Source: Planctomycetota bacterium
Lineage (GTDB): Bacteria; Planctomycetota; UBA1135; UBA2386
DNA: 64,000 nucleotides
Assembly: GCA_021776805.1 (NCBI GenBank)
Contig: JAJFFD010000156.1
Location: 1-64,000 of the forward strand
Direction: 5' to 3'
Made by a program: the position numbers and the translations under genes. Position 1 is the stretch's first letter. Each line of letters begins with the position of its first letter. The notes beneath the pieces were generated by a model that saw nothing but the letters and a program-made list of their open reading frames with translations, ran no database searches and had not been told where the DNA came from. Shown here piece after piece: positions 26,938-34,491 of the stretch.

Positions 26938-27858
26938 CTAGGAATTCTTCGCGCTTCCCTTTCCTTCCCCGGCCTTGCCCTCGGCAGTCTCAGCCTCAGG
27001 CTCGGTGGTCTTTCGCTTCCAGCCCTTGGCTTCTGCATCAGCGAAGAGCCGCATGATCTGGTCCCGCATCGGCGGGTGGTCCATGACATCGATGGGATCC
27101 TGGGTCGGTTGGACCTCGAGCTTGAAGCTCGCCGTCGGGATCGGCACATCGATTTCGAGTCGGGTGATGCGCACTTCGCTCACCGGCTTGCCCTCTTTGA
27201 GCTGAGTCATCCGCACCAGGGCCAGGTCATTCTGGCGAACCAGTATGTCCATGCCATCCGCGGACATGCCCGCGAAGTTCTCCTGTTTGGCATCGCTGCG
27301 CAGGGGGCCGGCTACCACCCAGCAGCTCTCGTCGTTGACCCGCACGGGACCAGTCACCTCGAGATTGAACTGAGCAACAAGGTCCTCCAAGACTCGACTG
27401 CCTAGGGGCCCCTGACTTGGGCCAGCACTCAATCCGGGCATATTACTCTCCTCGCCAGTGGCCGCGCTCGCCGCGCGGAGTTCGCTCAGGAGTTCCATAT
27501 CCATATGCGTGAACACCTCCCCCTGAACCGGATCCTTCTCCCGGGTGAAGAGGCCCTCAGGGGTCAGCAAGGTCTCGGTCTCCACCGCCATTTCGGGGCC
27601 AAAATCGCTCTTCACCAGGATGTGGAAGTGTGTCTCTCCGAGGACACGGATCCTTCCTTTGGTGCTGAACTCGATGCCACCCGGGAAAGATCCCTTGGTT
27701 TCCATGTCCAGGGAGGCGGTCTTGATCGCCTTTTCCTTGGCCTTCATGGCCGTGATCAGGTCTTCCAGCCGCATGCCCTCCTGCGTGGGATTCTGGGCCA
27801 AGAGCCCTGTGGCGAGGCTCAGGCTGACGAACAGCGAAGTCAGGATCGGTGCATTCAT
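26938..27858 (-). CDS. Secreted LolA-like / outer-membrane-lipoprotein-sorting-like protein
   Basis: 306 residues from ATG 27858 (GGGAGA 6 nt upstream), beginning a signal peptide that ends G-L-L-A-Q. The mature part has the look of a LolA/LppX half-barrel: amphipathic helix (L-I-T-A-M-K-A-K-E-K-A-I-K-T-A-S-L-D-M), beta strands with G-R-I-R-V-L-G, a Y/F-rich middle, then L-E-I-D-V-P-I-P-T-A-S-F-K-L near 255. A charged Lys/Glu tail (E-A-E-T-A-E-G-K-A-G-E-G-K-G) ends the protein. It may bind lipid or a lipoprotein in the periplasm, but the similarity is fold-level. Divergent from the HEAT-like gene at 27989. Confidence 0.55.
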   Translation of the reverse strand: MNAPILTSLFVSLSLATGLLAQNPTQEGMRLEDLITAMKAKEKAIKTASLDMETKGSFPGGIEFSTKGRIRVLGETHFHILVKSDFGPEMAVETETLLTPEGLFTREKDPVQGEVFTHMDMELLSELRAASAATGEESNMPGLSAGPSQGPLGSRVLEDLVAQFNLEVTGPVRVNDESCWVVAGPLRSDAKQENFAGMSADGMDILVRQNDLALVRMTQLKEGKPVSEVRITRLEIDVPIPTASFKLEVQPTQDPIDVMDHPPMRDQIMRLFADAEAKGWKRKTTEPEAETAEGKAGEGKGSAKNS

Positions 27859-27988
27859 GGCTGTCTCCCTCGGGAGCGGGTGCAAAATCAGGTTACTCGG
27901 GCCAGTTTTTGATGCTAGGGCAGCAGGTGGTGCCCCCCCAGCCTGGAAGCCTAGAATACAAACTTCGTGCCAGCCCTGGAGTCATGCA

Positions 27989-29185
27989 ATGACCGGACGC
28001 CTATCCCTGCGAACCCTCCCCAGCCATAGCCTCCGCCTGAGCCTGCTCAGCGCCGGATTCTTCTGCCTTAGCCTGCTACCGGCGGATGAAGTCAGGTTGA
28101 AGGATGGCCGCGTCTTCGTCGGCGAGGTCAAGATCAGCGGCAAGTCCCTCCATGTTCAGACCAGGCAGAAGAGCTTCCGCCTCTCCATGGACGAAGTGGA
28201 TCGCATTCGCAGCGAGGACGAGTTGCGGAGCGAACTGGCTGGTCTGGCCGCCCGCAGTCCAGCCAGCGCGCACAGCGAACTCGAGCTCGCCCGGCAGGCC
28301 CGGGATTGGGCCTTGGAGACTGAGCTCTGGCAACACCTCGACCGTGCCCTGAGCATCAGCGAAAAGCAGGGCAAGAATCAGGATCGCCTGCGCAGCTTTT
28401 TGAGTGAACTGGAGGCCGATATCCTGCCACGTCGACTTCGCCTGGCGAGACCGAAAACCAAGGTGCGCGAACTGCTCTTTCGAGTGCGTCGGGACCGACC
28501 GCTCTCCATGCGCATCGCCGTAGTCGAGATCCTCGCCAACATGGAAGAGGCCGGCGACGCTCTCCGCCGCCGGGCTCGCAGGGCGAACAGCAGCATGCAA
28601 AGGCTGGCCGCGGTGGAAGCCATCGCCAAGAGAGTCGAAGCTGGCGGCAAGCCCTTCCTCTACCGCACCGCCATCCTGGACCGCTCCGCCGCCGTGCGTC
28701 AGAACGTGATGCGCATGACCGCCGGGAAAGGAGATGCCCTCGAAGCCGTCCAGTACCTGGCACCTGGACTAGGGCATAGCAGCCCAATGGTGCGCATGCG
28801 CACGGCGGATGCCTTCGCCAACCTGAAGGATGACAGCCTGGCAGAAGGTGGCGCCATCGACATGCTTGTCGCCGCCGGACCCTTGGCAGCCGCCGGGCCA
28901 CTCCCCGGGGGATCGACTCGGGCACACGTGGCCATCACCAGTCAAGAGGCCTACGTCCGTGACTACGATGTGGAGATCGCCCAGTCCGCCTTCGTGGCCG
29001 ATCCCGTCGTAGACGTCTTGAGCAGCGGAGTCGTCTTGGACGTCACGGTCCATGCGGCCATCACCGTGCGCACCCAGATCGTGGATTCCTATCGTCGAGC
29101 GCTGAGCCGGCTCACCGGTGACGACCCTGGACCACGCACTGCCTCCTGGAGCCAGTGGCTGGCGCAGCGCCGCAGCTCCGAATGA
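27989..29185 (+). CDS. Secreted HEAT-repeat-like protein with N-terminal small beta module
   Basis: 398 residues from ATG 27989; this start gives a signal peptide (L-S-L-L-S-A-G-F-F-C-L-S-L-L-P-A). The frame is open far upstream but would overlap the divergent LolA-like gene. After the signal comes a ~45-residue strand-rich module V-R-L-K-D-G-R-V-F-V-G-E-V then L-H-V-Q-T, resembling an SM-like barrel. Then helical repeats (~110-300) typical of HEAT/Armadillo scaffolds (A-V-V-E-I-L-A-N-M-E-E-A-G; A-A-V-E-A-I-A-K-R-V; V-R-M-R-T-A-D-A-F-A-N-L). The C-terminal third has a repetitive beta-rich V-x-V pattern. No enzyme motif is visible; probably a protein-binding scaffold. Confidence 0.7.
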   Translation: MTGRLSLRTLPSHSLRLSLLSAGFFCLSLLPADEVRLKDGRVFVGEVKISGKSLHVQTRQKSFRLSMDEVDRIRSEDELRSELAGLAARSPASAHSELELARQARDWALETELWQHLDRALSISEKQGKNQDRLRSFLSELEADILPRRLRLARPKTKVRELLFRVRRDRPLSMRIAVVEILANMEEAGDALRRRARRANSSMQRLAAVEAIAKRVEAGGKPFLYRTAILDRSAAVRQNVMRMTAGKGDALEAVQYLAPGLGHSSPMVRMRTADAFANLKDDSLAEGGAIDMLVAAGPLAAAGPLPGGSTRAHVAITSQEAYVRDYDVEIAQSAFVADPVVDVLSSGVVLDVTVHAAITVRTQIVDSYRRALSRLTGDDPGPRTASWSQWLAQRRSSE

Positions 29186-29238
29186 TGCCCTGAATCACAG
29201 GCCTCGCCGAACGAGATGCGAAGGGCTACAACCCTTCC

Positions 29239-30663
29239 ATGAACCATTCCGAGGCGCGGAGCGAGGTAGGCCTCATCGGCCTGGCGGTGATGGGCGAGAA
29301 CTTGGCTCTCAACATCGCCGGCAAGGGCTTCTCCATTTCGGTCTTCAATCGCAGCAGCGAGAAGGTGCGCAGCTTTCTCGCCAATCGCGTTAGCGATGAG
29401 AGGGTCTTCGGTGCCATGAGCATCGCCGAATTTGCCGCCAGCCTGAAACGCCCGCGGCGGATCATTCTCATGGTCAAAGCCGGGGCGCCGGTGGACAGTA
29501 CCATCGCGACCCTGCTACCCCATCTGGAGCCAGGGGACATGGTCATCGACGCGGGTAACTCACACCCCCGGGACAGCGAACGTCGCTCGATCGAACTCGA
29601 GGCGAGGGGACTGCGCTTCGTGGGCATGGGAGTTTCCGGCGGCGAAGAGGGCGCCTTGAAGGGTCCAAGCATCATGCCTGGCGGAACTGCCGAGGCCTAT
29701 GCGGAGCTGCGCCCTCTACTGGAGAAGATTGCCGCCCAGGTCGACGATGGCCCTTGCGTGACTCACATCGGCAGTGGCGCCTCCGGACACTTCGTGAAGA
29801 TGGTCCATAACGGCATCGAGTACGGTGACATGCAGCTCATCGCCGAGACCTTCGACTTCATGGAGCAAATCCTCGGCATGCAGCCTGCGGCGATGGCCCA
29901 GGTCTTTGCCGACTGGAACCGGGGCCCTCTCGAGTCCTTCCTCATCGAAATCAGCGCCGACATCCTGGCCCAGTCCGATGAGGACAGCGGCAAGCCAATG
30001 GTGGATGTGATCCTCGATCGAGCCGGACAGAAAGGCACCGGCAAGTGGACCTGCGAACTGGCTCTCGAGTACGGGGTGCCCATTCCCACCATCCAAGCCG
30101 CAGTGGAAGCCCGCGGACTCTCCGCCAAGAAGGCCGAACGCCAACGAGCAGCGGAGCTCCTCCAGGGCCCGCCGGCCGGTGAGGGCCTCGACCCAGCTGT
30201 TTATGTCCCTGCGCTTCACGACGCCCTCTACGCCAGCAAGATCTGCTCCTACGCCCAGGGCCTGGACCTTCTCGCCGTGGCCAACACAGAAAAGGGCTGG
30301 GGTCTCGACCTGGGTGAGATCGCACGCATCTGGCAGGGTGGATGCATCATTAGGGCACGCTTTCTCAAGGGCATCACCGCCGCCTACGCCAGCGAACCGG
30401 CCCTGCCAAATCTCCTCCTGGACCCGAGCTTTCGCGAGTTCATCCAAGACTCCCAGGCGCGCTGGCGCCAGGTGGTCGCCGCCGCTGCCCTCGGCGGAGT
30501 TCCGGTCCTGGCAATGGCGGATAGTCTCTCTTACTTCGACAGCTACCGCCGCGCCCGTCTACCACAGAATCTTACTCAGGCTCAGCGCGACTACTTTGGC
30601 GCACACAGCTTCGAACGAGTCGATCGGGCGGCAGGCGAAAGCTTCCATCGCAACTGGTACTGA
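29239..30663 (+). CDS. gnd: 6-phosphogluconate dehydrogenase, decarboxylating
   Basis: Oxidises 6-phosphogluconate to ribulose 5-phosphate with CO2 and NADPH, in the oxidative pentose phosphate pathway. 474 residues, like E. coli Gnd (468). N-terminal G-L-A-V-M-G-E-N-L-A-L-N and F-N-R-S for the cofactor, the substrate motif G-M-G-V-S-G-G-E-E-G-A (134-144), catalytic lysine/asparagine in H-F-V-K-M-V-H-N-G-I-E-Y-G-D (about 178-191), and L-D-x-A-G-Q-K-G-T-G-K-W-T (258-270). The C-terminal H-S-F-E-R is also conserved. Single gene; the 3' end faces the nitroreductase gene with 9 bp between stop codons, and a strong hairpin lies 33 bp past its stop. Confidence 0.97.
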   Translation: MNHSEARSEVGLIGLAVMGENLALNIAGKGFSISVFNRSSEKVRSFLANRVSDERVFGAMSIAEFAASLKRPRRIILMVKAGAPVDSTIATLLPHLEPGDMVIDAGNSHPRDSERRSIELEARGLRFVGMGVSGGEEGALKGPSIMPGGTAEAYAELRPLLEKIAAQVDDGPCVTHIGSGASGHFVKMVHNGIEYGDMQLIAETFDFMEQILGMQPAAMAQVFADWNRGPLESFLIEISADILAQSDEDSGKPMVDVILDRAGQKGTGKWTCELALEYGVPIPTIQAAVEARGLSAKKAERQRAAELLQGPPAGEGLDPAVYVPALHDALYASKICSYAQGLDLLAVANTEKGWGLDLGEIARIWQGGCIIRARFLKGITAAYASEPALPNLLLDPSFREFIQDSQARWRQVVAAAALGGVPVLAMADSLSYFDSYRRARLPQNLTQAQRDYFGAHSFERVDRAAGESFHRNWY

Positions 30664-30672
30664 GATCCGCGA

Positions 30673-31332
30673 TCAACTCACCACCATGATTTCGTCCAAG
30701 GCCTTTCTTTCGAAGGCCTTGGCGGGCACTTCACAGTCATCAGCTGGATAGCCGACCGGAATCAGCAGGAAGGGACGTTCATGCTCCGGCCGGCCCAAGA
30801 CTTCGCGTAGAAATCCCATCGGGCTAGGAGTGTGGGTCAGGGTCGCCAATCCCGCATGCTGCGCCGCCGCCAACAGCAATCCGGAGGCGAGGCCCACGGA
30901 CTCGTTGAGATAATAGACCTGCGAATTGTCATCGCAGCGCATGAGCTTGAACACGACGATGAGCCAGGGGGCAATCTCGAGGAAGTCCTTGTTCTCGTCC
31001 GTGCCGAGGGGAGCAAGATCTGCCAACCACTCCGCGTTGGCCCGGCGCTCATAGAATTCACGCTCTTCCTTCTCGGCGGCCAGACGAATCTTGCGCTTGA
31101 TCACCGGGTCCTGCACGCAGACGAAGCGCCAGGGTTGTTTGTTGGCGCCGCTTGGTGCGGAGCCAGCACAGCGCACCAGCCCCTCGATGGTCTCGAGGGA
31201 GACGGGCTTGTCTGAGAACATGCGAACACTTCGCCGTCGCCGCATGATCTCGAAGAATGCGGCGATCGCCTCTTCTGGACTGGCCTCGGGAGTGTAGCGA
31301 TCCGCGTGGGGAAGAAACTGGGCTGCGCTCAT
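30673..31332 (-). CDS. Iodotyrosine-deiodinase-like nitroreductase
   Basis: 219 residues from ATG 31332; the upstream open frame lacks conserved sequence. It is an FMN-dependent nitroreductase-fold enzyme of the iodotyrosine deiodinase branch rather than NfsB: R-R-R-S-V-R-M-F-S (residues ~33-41), A-G-S-A-P-S-G-A-N-K-Q-P-W-R-F (~54-68, FMN/substrate), K-I-R-L-A-A-E-K-E-E-R-E-F-Y-E-R-R, E-I-A-P-W-L-I-V-V-F-K, G-L-A-S-G-L-L-L-A-A-A-Q-H-A-G-L, and P-V-G-Y-P-A-D-D-C. The E-x3-Y..K-like region that closes over halotyrosine is partially matched by the E-R-E-F-Y segment. It might reductively dehalogenate aromatic substrates; that is inference. Transcribed away from the secreted-protein gene just upstream (gap 20 bp). 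Confidence 0.8.
   Translation of the reverse strand: MSAAQFLPHADRYTPEASPEEAIAAFFEIMRRRRSVRMFSDKPVSLETIEGLVRCAGSAPSGANKQPWRFVCVQDPVIKRKIRLAAEKEEREFYERRANAEWLADLAPLGTDENKDFLEIAPWLIVVFKLMRCDDNSQVYYLNESVGLASGLLLAAAQHAGLATLTHTPSPMGFLREVLGRPEHERPFLLIPVGYPADDCEVPAKAFERKALDEIMVVS
30696..30722. terminator. Perfect hairpin inside the 3' end of the nitroreductase gene
   Basis: CCAAGGCCTT (30696-30705) and AAGGCCTTGG (30713-30722) form a 10-bp perfect stem with a 7-nt loop. It is 33 bp after the gnd stop and within the last 17 codons of the convergent nitroreductase gene. It could terminate gnd transcription; no T-run follows, so the claim rests on the stem and position. Confidence 0.4.
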
Positions 31333-31352
31333 CTGCGCATGGTAGCGGCGCG

Positions 31353-32414
31353 TCAGCGGATGTTGAGTCGGACTACCGGAGCAACTCCGACTTCGCGCAG
31401 ACCTTCCGCCGCAATCAGGCCAGAGGCGAAGACCCGAGAAACCGGCTCCCAACCGCAAATCTCAACCTTCGTTCCCTGGCTGGTGACCAGACCCAGGGCG
31501 TTGGCCCCCGAATCCAGGGCCACGCCCTGAAAGCGCAGCCACGAGCCCTGTAGAGAGGGATCCGAGGGCACGAAGAGCTCGTACTCCGCCGAGCCAGCAG
31601 CGTTCGCAGAGATCGAGAAGACTCGCCACATATCCAAGGCCAGGAAACAAGACGGGGCACCGAGACTCCCCAGCTCGAAGGGCAACTCGTAACCCTGCCA
31701 GAGACCGGTCTCCTGATTTCCCATGATGATCGCAGTAGCCGCATCCTCCTTGGCATCAAAGACGCGCAGAACCAGGGGCCGACCCCAGGTCACCTGGCTG
31801 GTAACCGTCTCGATCTTCAAGGGCTCCCCAGCCTGCGGGCCGCAACCCGGAGGACCGAAGTCCTCGCGAGGACTGTCACAAATGAAGGTGCTGTCCAATG
31901 GGAAGGCGCCAGGTTGCTGGCTATGCACGATCAGCTCGATGACCAGCGAACCATTCGCCGGGTCGTAGCTGAAGCTCTCATCGAAGGAGATCTCGAAATG
32001 AAAGGGATTGGGTGATGCTGCTTCTGTGAGCTCGGGCAGGGTCAGCAACTGGCGAGCGAAGACCAACTTCTCGTCCGCGCCACGGTTGCGATCGAAGTCC
32101 TGCTGCATCCAGGTGACGGGCTTACCTAGACTGGAGAGTCGGATCTCTAGCTCAACCATCTTGCTGCTGGCCAGCTCACCCTCCTGCAATCGGAAGGCCA
32201 GCCCATCGATCTCGACGGGCGATGAGAAGAGCATCGCATCGTAGGCGAGCTGCACTCGATTGGGAGTTGAACGCCCGAAGGGCAGATTGGTCGCACCCGA
32301 ACCCACCGTCTGCTCGTGTGAGGGCGGCAAAACCAACTCTGACTGGGCTGGCAACAACCCAGGGCAGAGCAGGATGCTCAGAATCGCCGCAGAAAGCTCG
32401 CGCGTAATCGCCAT
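31353..32414 (-). CDS. Secreted planctomycete-type protein of unknown function
   Basis: 353 residues with a signal peptide (M-A-I-T-R...L-L-P-A-Q). The N-terminal half is beta-rich with E-V-E-x-R-L-S-S-like strands (V-E-L-E-I-R-L-S-S), and a C-F-L motif follows in the middle. Residues ~225-325 resemble the C-terminal module also found in the lamin-tail protein at 23572: F-E-L-G...C-F-L-A-L, then V-P-S-D-P-S-L-Q-G-S-W-L-R-F-Q-G and D-S-G-A-N-A-L-G-L. An extra ~30-residue tail ends V-V-R-L-N-I-R. No enzymatic motif. Probable secreted or cell-surface protein; the start at 32414 (ATG) gives a good signal. Confidence 0.7.
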   Translation of the reverse strand: MAITRELSAAILSILLCPGLLPAQSELVLPPSHEQTVGSGATNLPFGRSTPNRVQLAYDAMLFSSPVEIDGLAFRLQEGELASSKMVELEIRLSSLGKPVTWMQQDFDRNRGADEKLVFARQLLTLPELTEAASPNPFHFEISFDESFSYDPANGSLVIELIVHSQQPGAFPLDSTFICDSPREDFGPPGCGPQAGEPLKIETVTSQVTWGRPLVLRVFDAKEDAATAIIMGNQETGLWQGYELPFELGSLGAPSCFLALDMWRVFSISANAAGSAEYELFVPSDPSLQGSWLRFQGVALDSGANALGLVTSQGTKVEICGWEPVSRVFASGLIAAEGLREVGVAPVVRLNIR

Positions 32415-32453
32415 GGCATGAGAGACATCGGCACCTCAGAGTCTGTCCTTGAT

Positions 32454-32855
32454 ATGAGCGGCCATCCTGCCGATCCCATGGGCATGCCCAGCCACTCGAA
32501 AGACAGCCATGACCTCCTCGCTCTCAGCGGCCTGGGTAATGGCTTTGCGGGGCTGGTCAGCGAGCTCTCCGCGAGGGGGCTGCGTGTCGATCAAGTGAAC
32601 ACTCTCGAAGAGCTGCGCATGGCCTTCTTTCAGCGCGGCGGGCACGAGTTCCTCATCCTCGCACCCGAGCTCAGTCCAAACATTGCCTGCGCGGCGGTCA
32701 ATACCCTGCGAGCCGTCGATCCAGGGCTTCCGCTGATCGTCTTCGGCGAGAGCCTGTCACGGCAGAACTGGTCTGCTCCGGTCACCCGGCTCAGTTCATA
32801 CCATCCCTCCTCACGGGCAGGTCTCGGCGCGGTGCTGCGAACGATTCTGGGCTGA
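32454..32855 (+). CDS. Small protein with receiver-like alpha/beta pattern
   Basis: 133 residues if ATG 32454 is used; an ATG at 32418 (145 residues) lies only 3 bp from the divergent start and would leave no room for regulation, and an ATG at 32481 is also possible. The sequence alternates helix and strand in the order of a response-regulator receiver: G-F-A-G-L-V-S-E-L...F-L-I-L-A-P-E-L at the place of the phosphoacceptor strand, L-P-L-I-V-F-G-E at the Thr/Ser strand, and a final L-G-A-V-L-R-T-I-L. The phospho-aspartate and conserved lysine are absent. It is a degenerate receiver or a similar flavodoxin-like fold. It lies 61 bp upstream of yifB, same strand. Confidence 0.5.
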   Translation: MSGHPADPMGMPSHSKDSHDLLALSGLGNGFAGLVSELSARGLRVDQVNTLEELRMAFFQRGGHEFLILAPELSPNIACAAVNTLRAVDPGLPLIVFGESLSRQNWSAPVTRLSSYHPSSRAGLGAVLRTILG

Positions 32856-32916
32856 GCGATCGGAAAGCGCAGAAACCGCGTCACCCCACGGCTCCCTCGA
32901 TCACGGTCTGTTGATC

Positions 32917-34491
32917 ATGCAGCCAACTGAAGATCAACCAGCCGTCATCGGCTGCGGCCTTCTACTGGGAGTCGATGCAGTTCCGGTCGTCGTCGAAGCA
33001 AGCCTCCGCGGTTCATCGGGCGCGCCGCGCATTCTCGGCTCCGTGGATCGAATGGTGCGCGAAGCCTACCATCGAGTTCTGCACGCCTTCAGGGCGCAGG
33101 CCCTGCCCGTTCCCAGAGGCACCGCCACCATCAACTTCCTCCCAGCGGGCCTGCGCAAGAGCGGCAGCAGTTTTGATCTACCTATGGCTCTGGCCCTGGC
33201 AGGGGCTGGCGAGTCCCTCCCCAAACACAAACTCAGAGGCATGGCAGCCTTCGGCGAAGTCAGCCTGCAGGGCAAGATCATGCCCAGTCGCGGGGTGGTT
33301 TCCGTAGCCCTCGCCCTGCGCGATGCGGGCTATCGCGCCCTGCTCACCGGACCGGAAGACGCTAGGCGGGCAGCGGTCGTCCCCGGTCTTGCCATTCTCC
33401 CGGCAGAGAACCTGGCCCAAGCTCTCGCCGCGTGCCTGGACGAGCAAGCCCAGGCAATGCGCCCCGGTGATCCCATGCAGGCACTCTGCCCATCGCCCAC
33501 GCGGGTGGAAAGCATCCCCGACCTGGCGGAGATTCGCGGCCACGAGACGCCCAAGCTGGCGCTCCTGGTCGCCGCCAGCGGCAGACACAATCTTCTGCTA
33601 ACGGGCCCCCCAGGATCGGGGAAGACAGCTCTCTCGCTCAGGCTCGCCGGCATCCTGCCGGATCTCGCCGCCAACGAAGCCCTGGAGGTGCTGAAGATAT
33701 ACTCCGCAAGCGACCAGGACCCGAGCAGCTCGAGCACGTCCCTGACCCCCTCCGGCCGACCTCTCCGCTGTCCACATCATTCGAGCAGCACCGTGAGCTT
33801 GCTCGGCGGCGGCATCCAGCCACGCCCAGGAGAAGTGACGCTCTCCCAACACGGACTTCTCTTTCTCGATGAGCTCCCCGAATTCCGTCGTGAGGCACTC
33901 GAAGGAATGCGCCAGCCCCTCGAGGATGGGAGGATCAGCATCGGTCGCGCAGAACGCACTGTGACCATGCCTGCCGACTTCCTCCTGGTGGCCGCCATGA
34001 ACCCATGCCCCTGCGGCTACGACGGGGACTGGCAACGCTCCTGCTCCTGCAGCATGGGTCAGAAGCTGCGCTACCGTGCTCGGATCTCCGGACCACTTCT
34101 AGATCGATTCGATCTGCGGGTCGACGTGCCCTGCATTCCCGCTGAACGTTATGGAGAGGCGCCCGATGAGGAGTGGTCCACGACGAAGCTCCGGCCCCGG
34201 GTAGCAGCCGCCGTGCGGCGTCAATCGGAACGCAACAATCCCGGTGGTGACTTTCTTCCCAATGGTCGATTGCCCCCAAAGAGCCTCGCTCTGCACTGCT
34301 CTCTGGACAAGGAGTCGCGACAGACCTTCACCAAGATCCTCAGCAGCCAGCGCCTCTCCGGCCGCGGTCAATGCCGCCTGTTGCGCATCGCGCGCAGCTT
34401 GGCGGACCTTGCGGACGCCGACCGCCTTCGACCTCGTGATCTCCTACAGGCCTTGCGCCTGCGTGGGCAGGAACGGGCTATCCCCGGCTAG
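32917..34491 (+). CDS. comM: YifB/ComM-family Mg-chelatase-like AAA+ ATPase
   Basis: 524 residues from ATG 32917 (a TTG at 32911 would add two). N-terminal domain V-D-A-V-P-V-V-V-E-A-S, T-A-T-I-N-F-L-P-A, S-F-D-L-P-M-A-L-A (Lon/ChlI-N-like S5 fold); Walker A G-P-P-G-S-G-K-T (~230-237); R-C-P-H-H-S-S-S ; G-L-L-F-L-D-E-L-P-E-F Walker B (~314); Cys-rich M-N-P-C-P-C-G-Y-x-G-D then C-x-C; L-D-R-F-D sensor. ComM is a hexameric helicase that drives branch migration during natural transformation in Vibrio and others. Present here not far (~16 kb) from type IV pilus genes, which fits a competence role, but comM is widespread and not proof of competence. Confidence 0.9.
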   Translation: MQPTEDQPAVIGCGLLLGVDAVPVVVEASLRGSSGAPRILGSVDRMVREAYHRVLHAFRAQALPVPRGTATINFLPAGLRKSGSSFDLPMALALAGAGESLPKHKLRGMAAFGEVSLQGKIMPSRGVVSVALALRDAGYRALLTGPEDARRAAVVPGLAILPAENLAQALAACLDEQAQAMRPGDPMQALCPSPTRVESIPDLAEIRGHETPKLALLVAASGRHNLLLTGPPGSGKTALSLRLAGILPDLAANEALEVLKIYSASDQDPSSSSTSLTPSGRPLRCPHHSSSTVSLLGGGIQPRPGEVTLSQHGLLFLDELPEFRREALEGMRQPLEDGRISIGRAERTVTMPADFLLVAAMNPCPCGYDGDWQRSCSCSMGQKLRYRARISGPLLDRFDLRVDVPCIPAERYGEAPDEEWSTTKLRPRVAAAVRRQSERNNPGGDFLPNGRLPPKSLALHCSLDKESRQTFTKILSSQRLSGRGQCRLLRIARSLADLADADRLRPRDLLQALRLRGQERAIPG

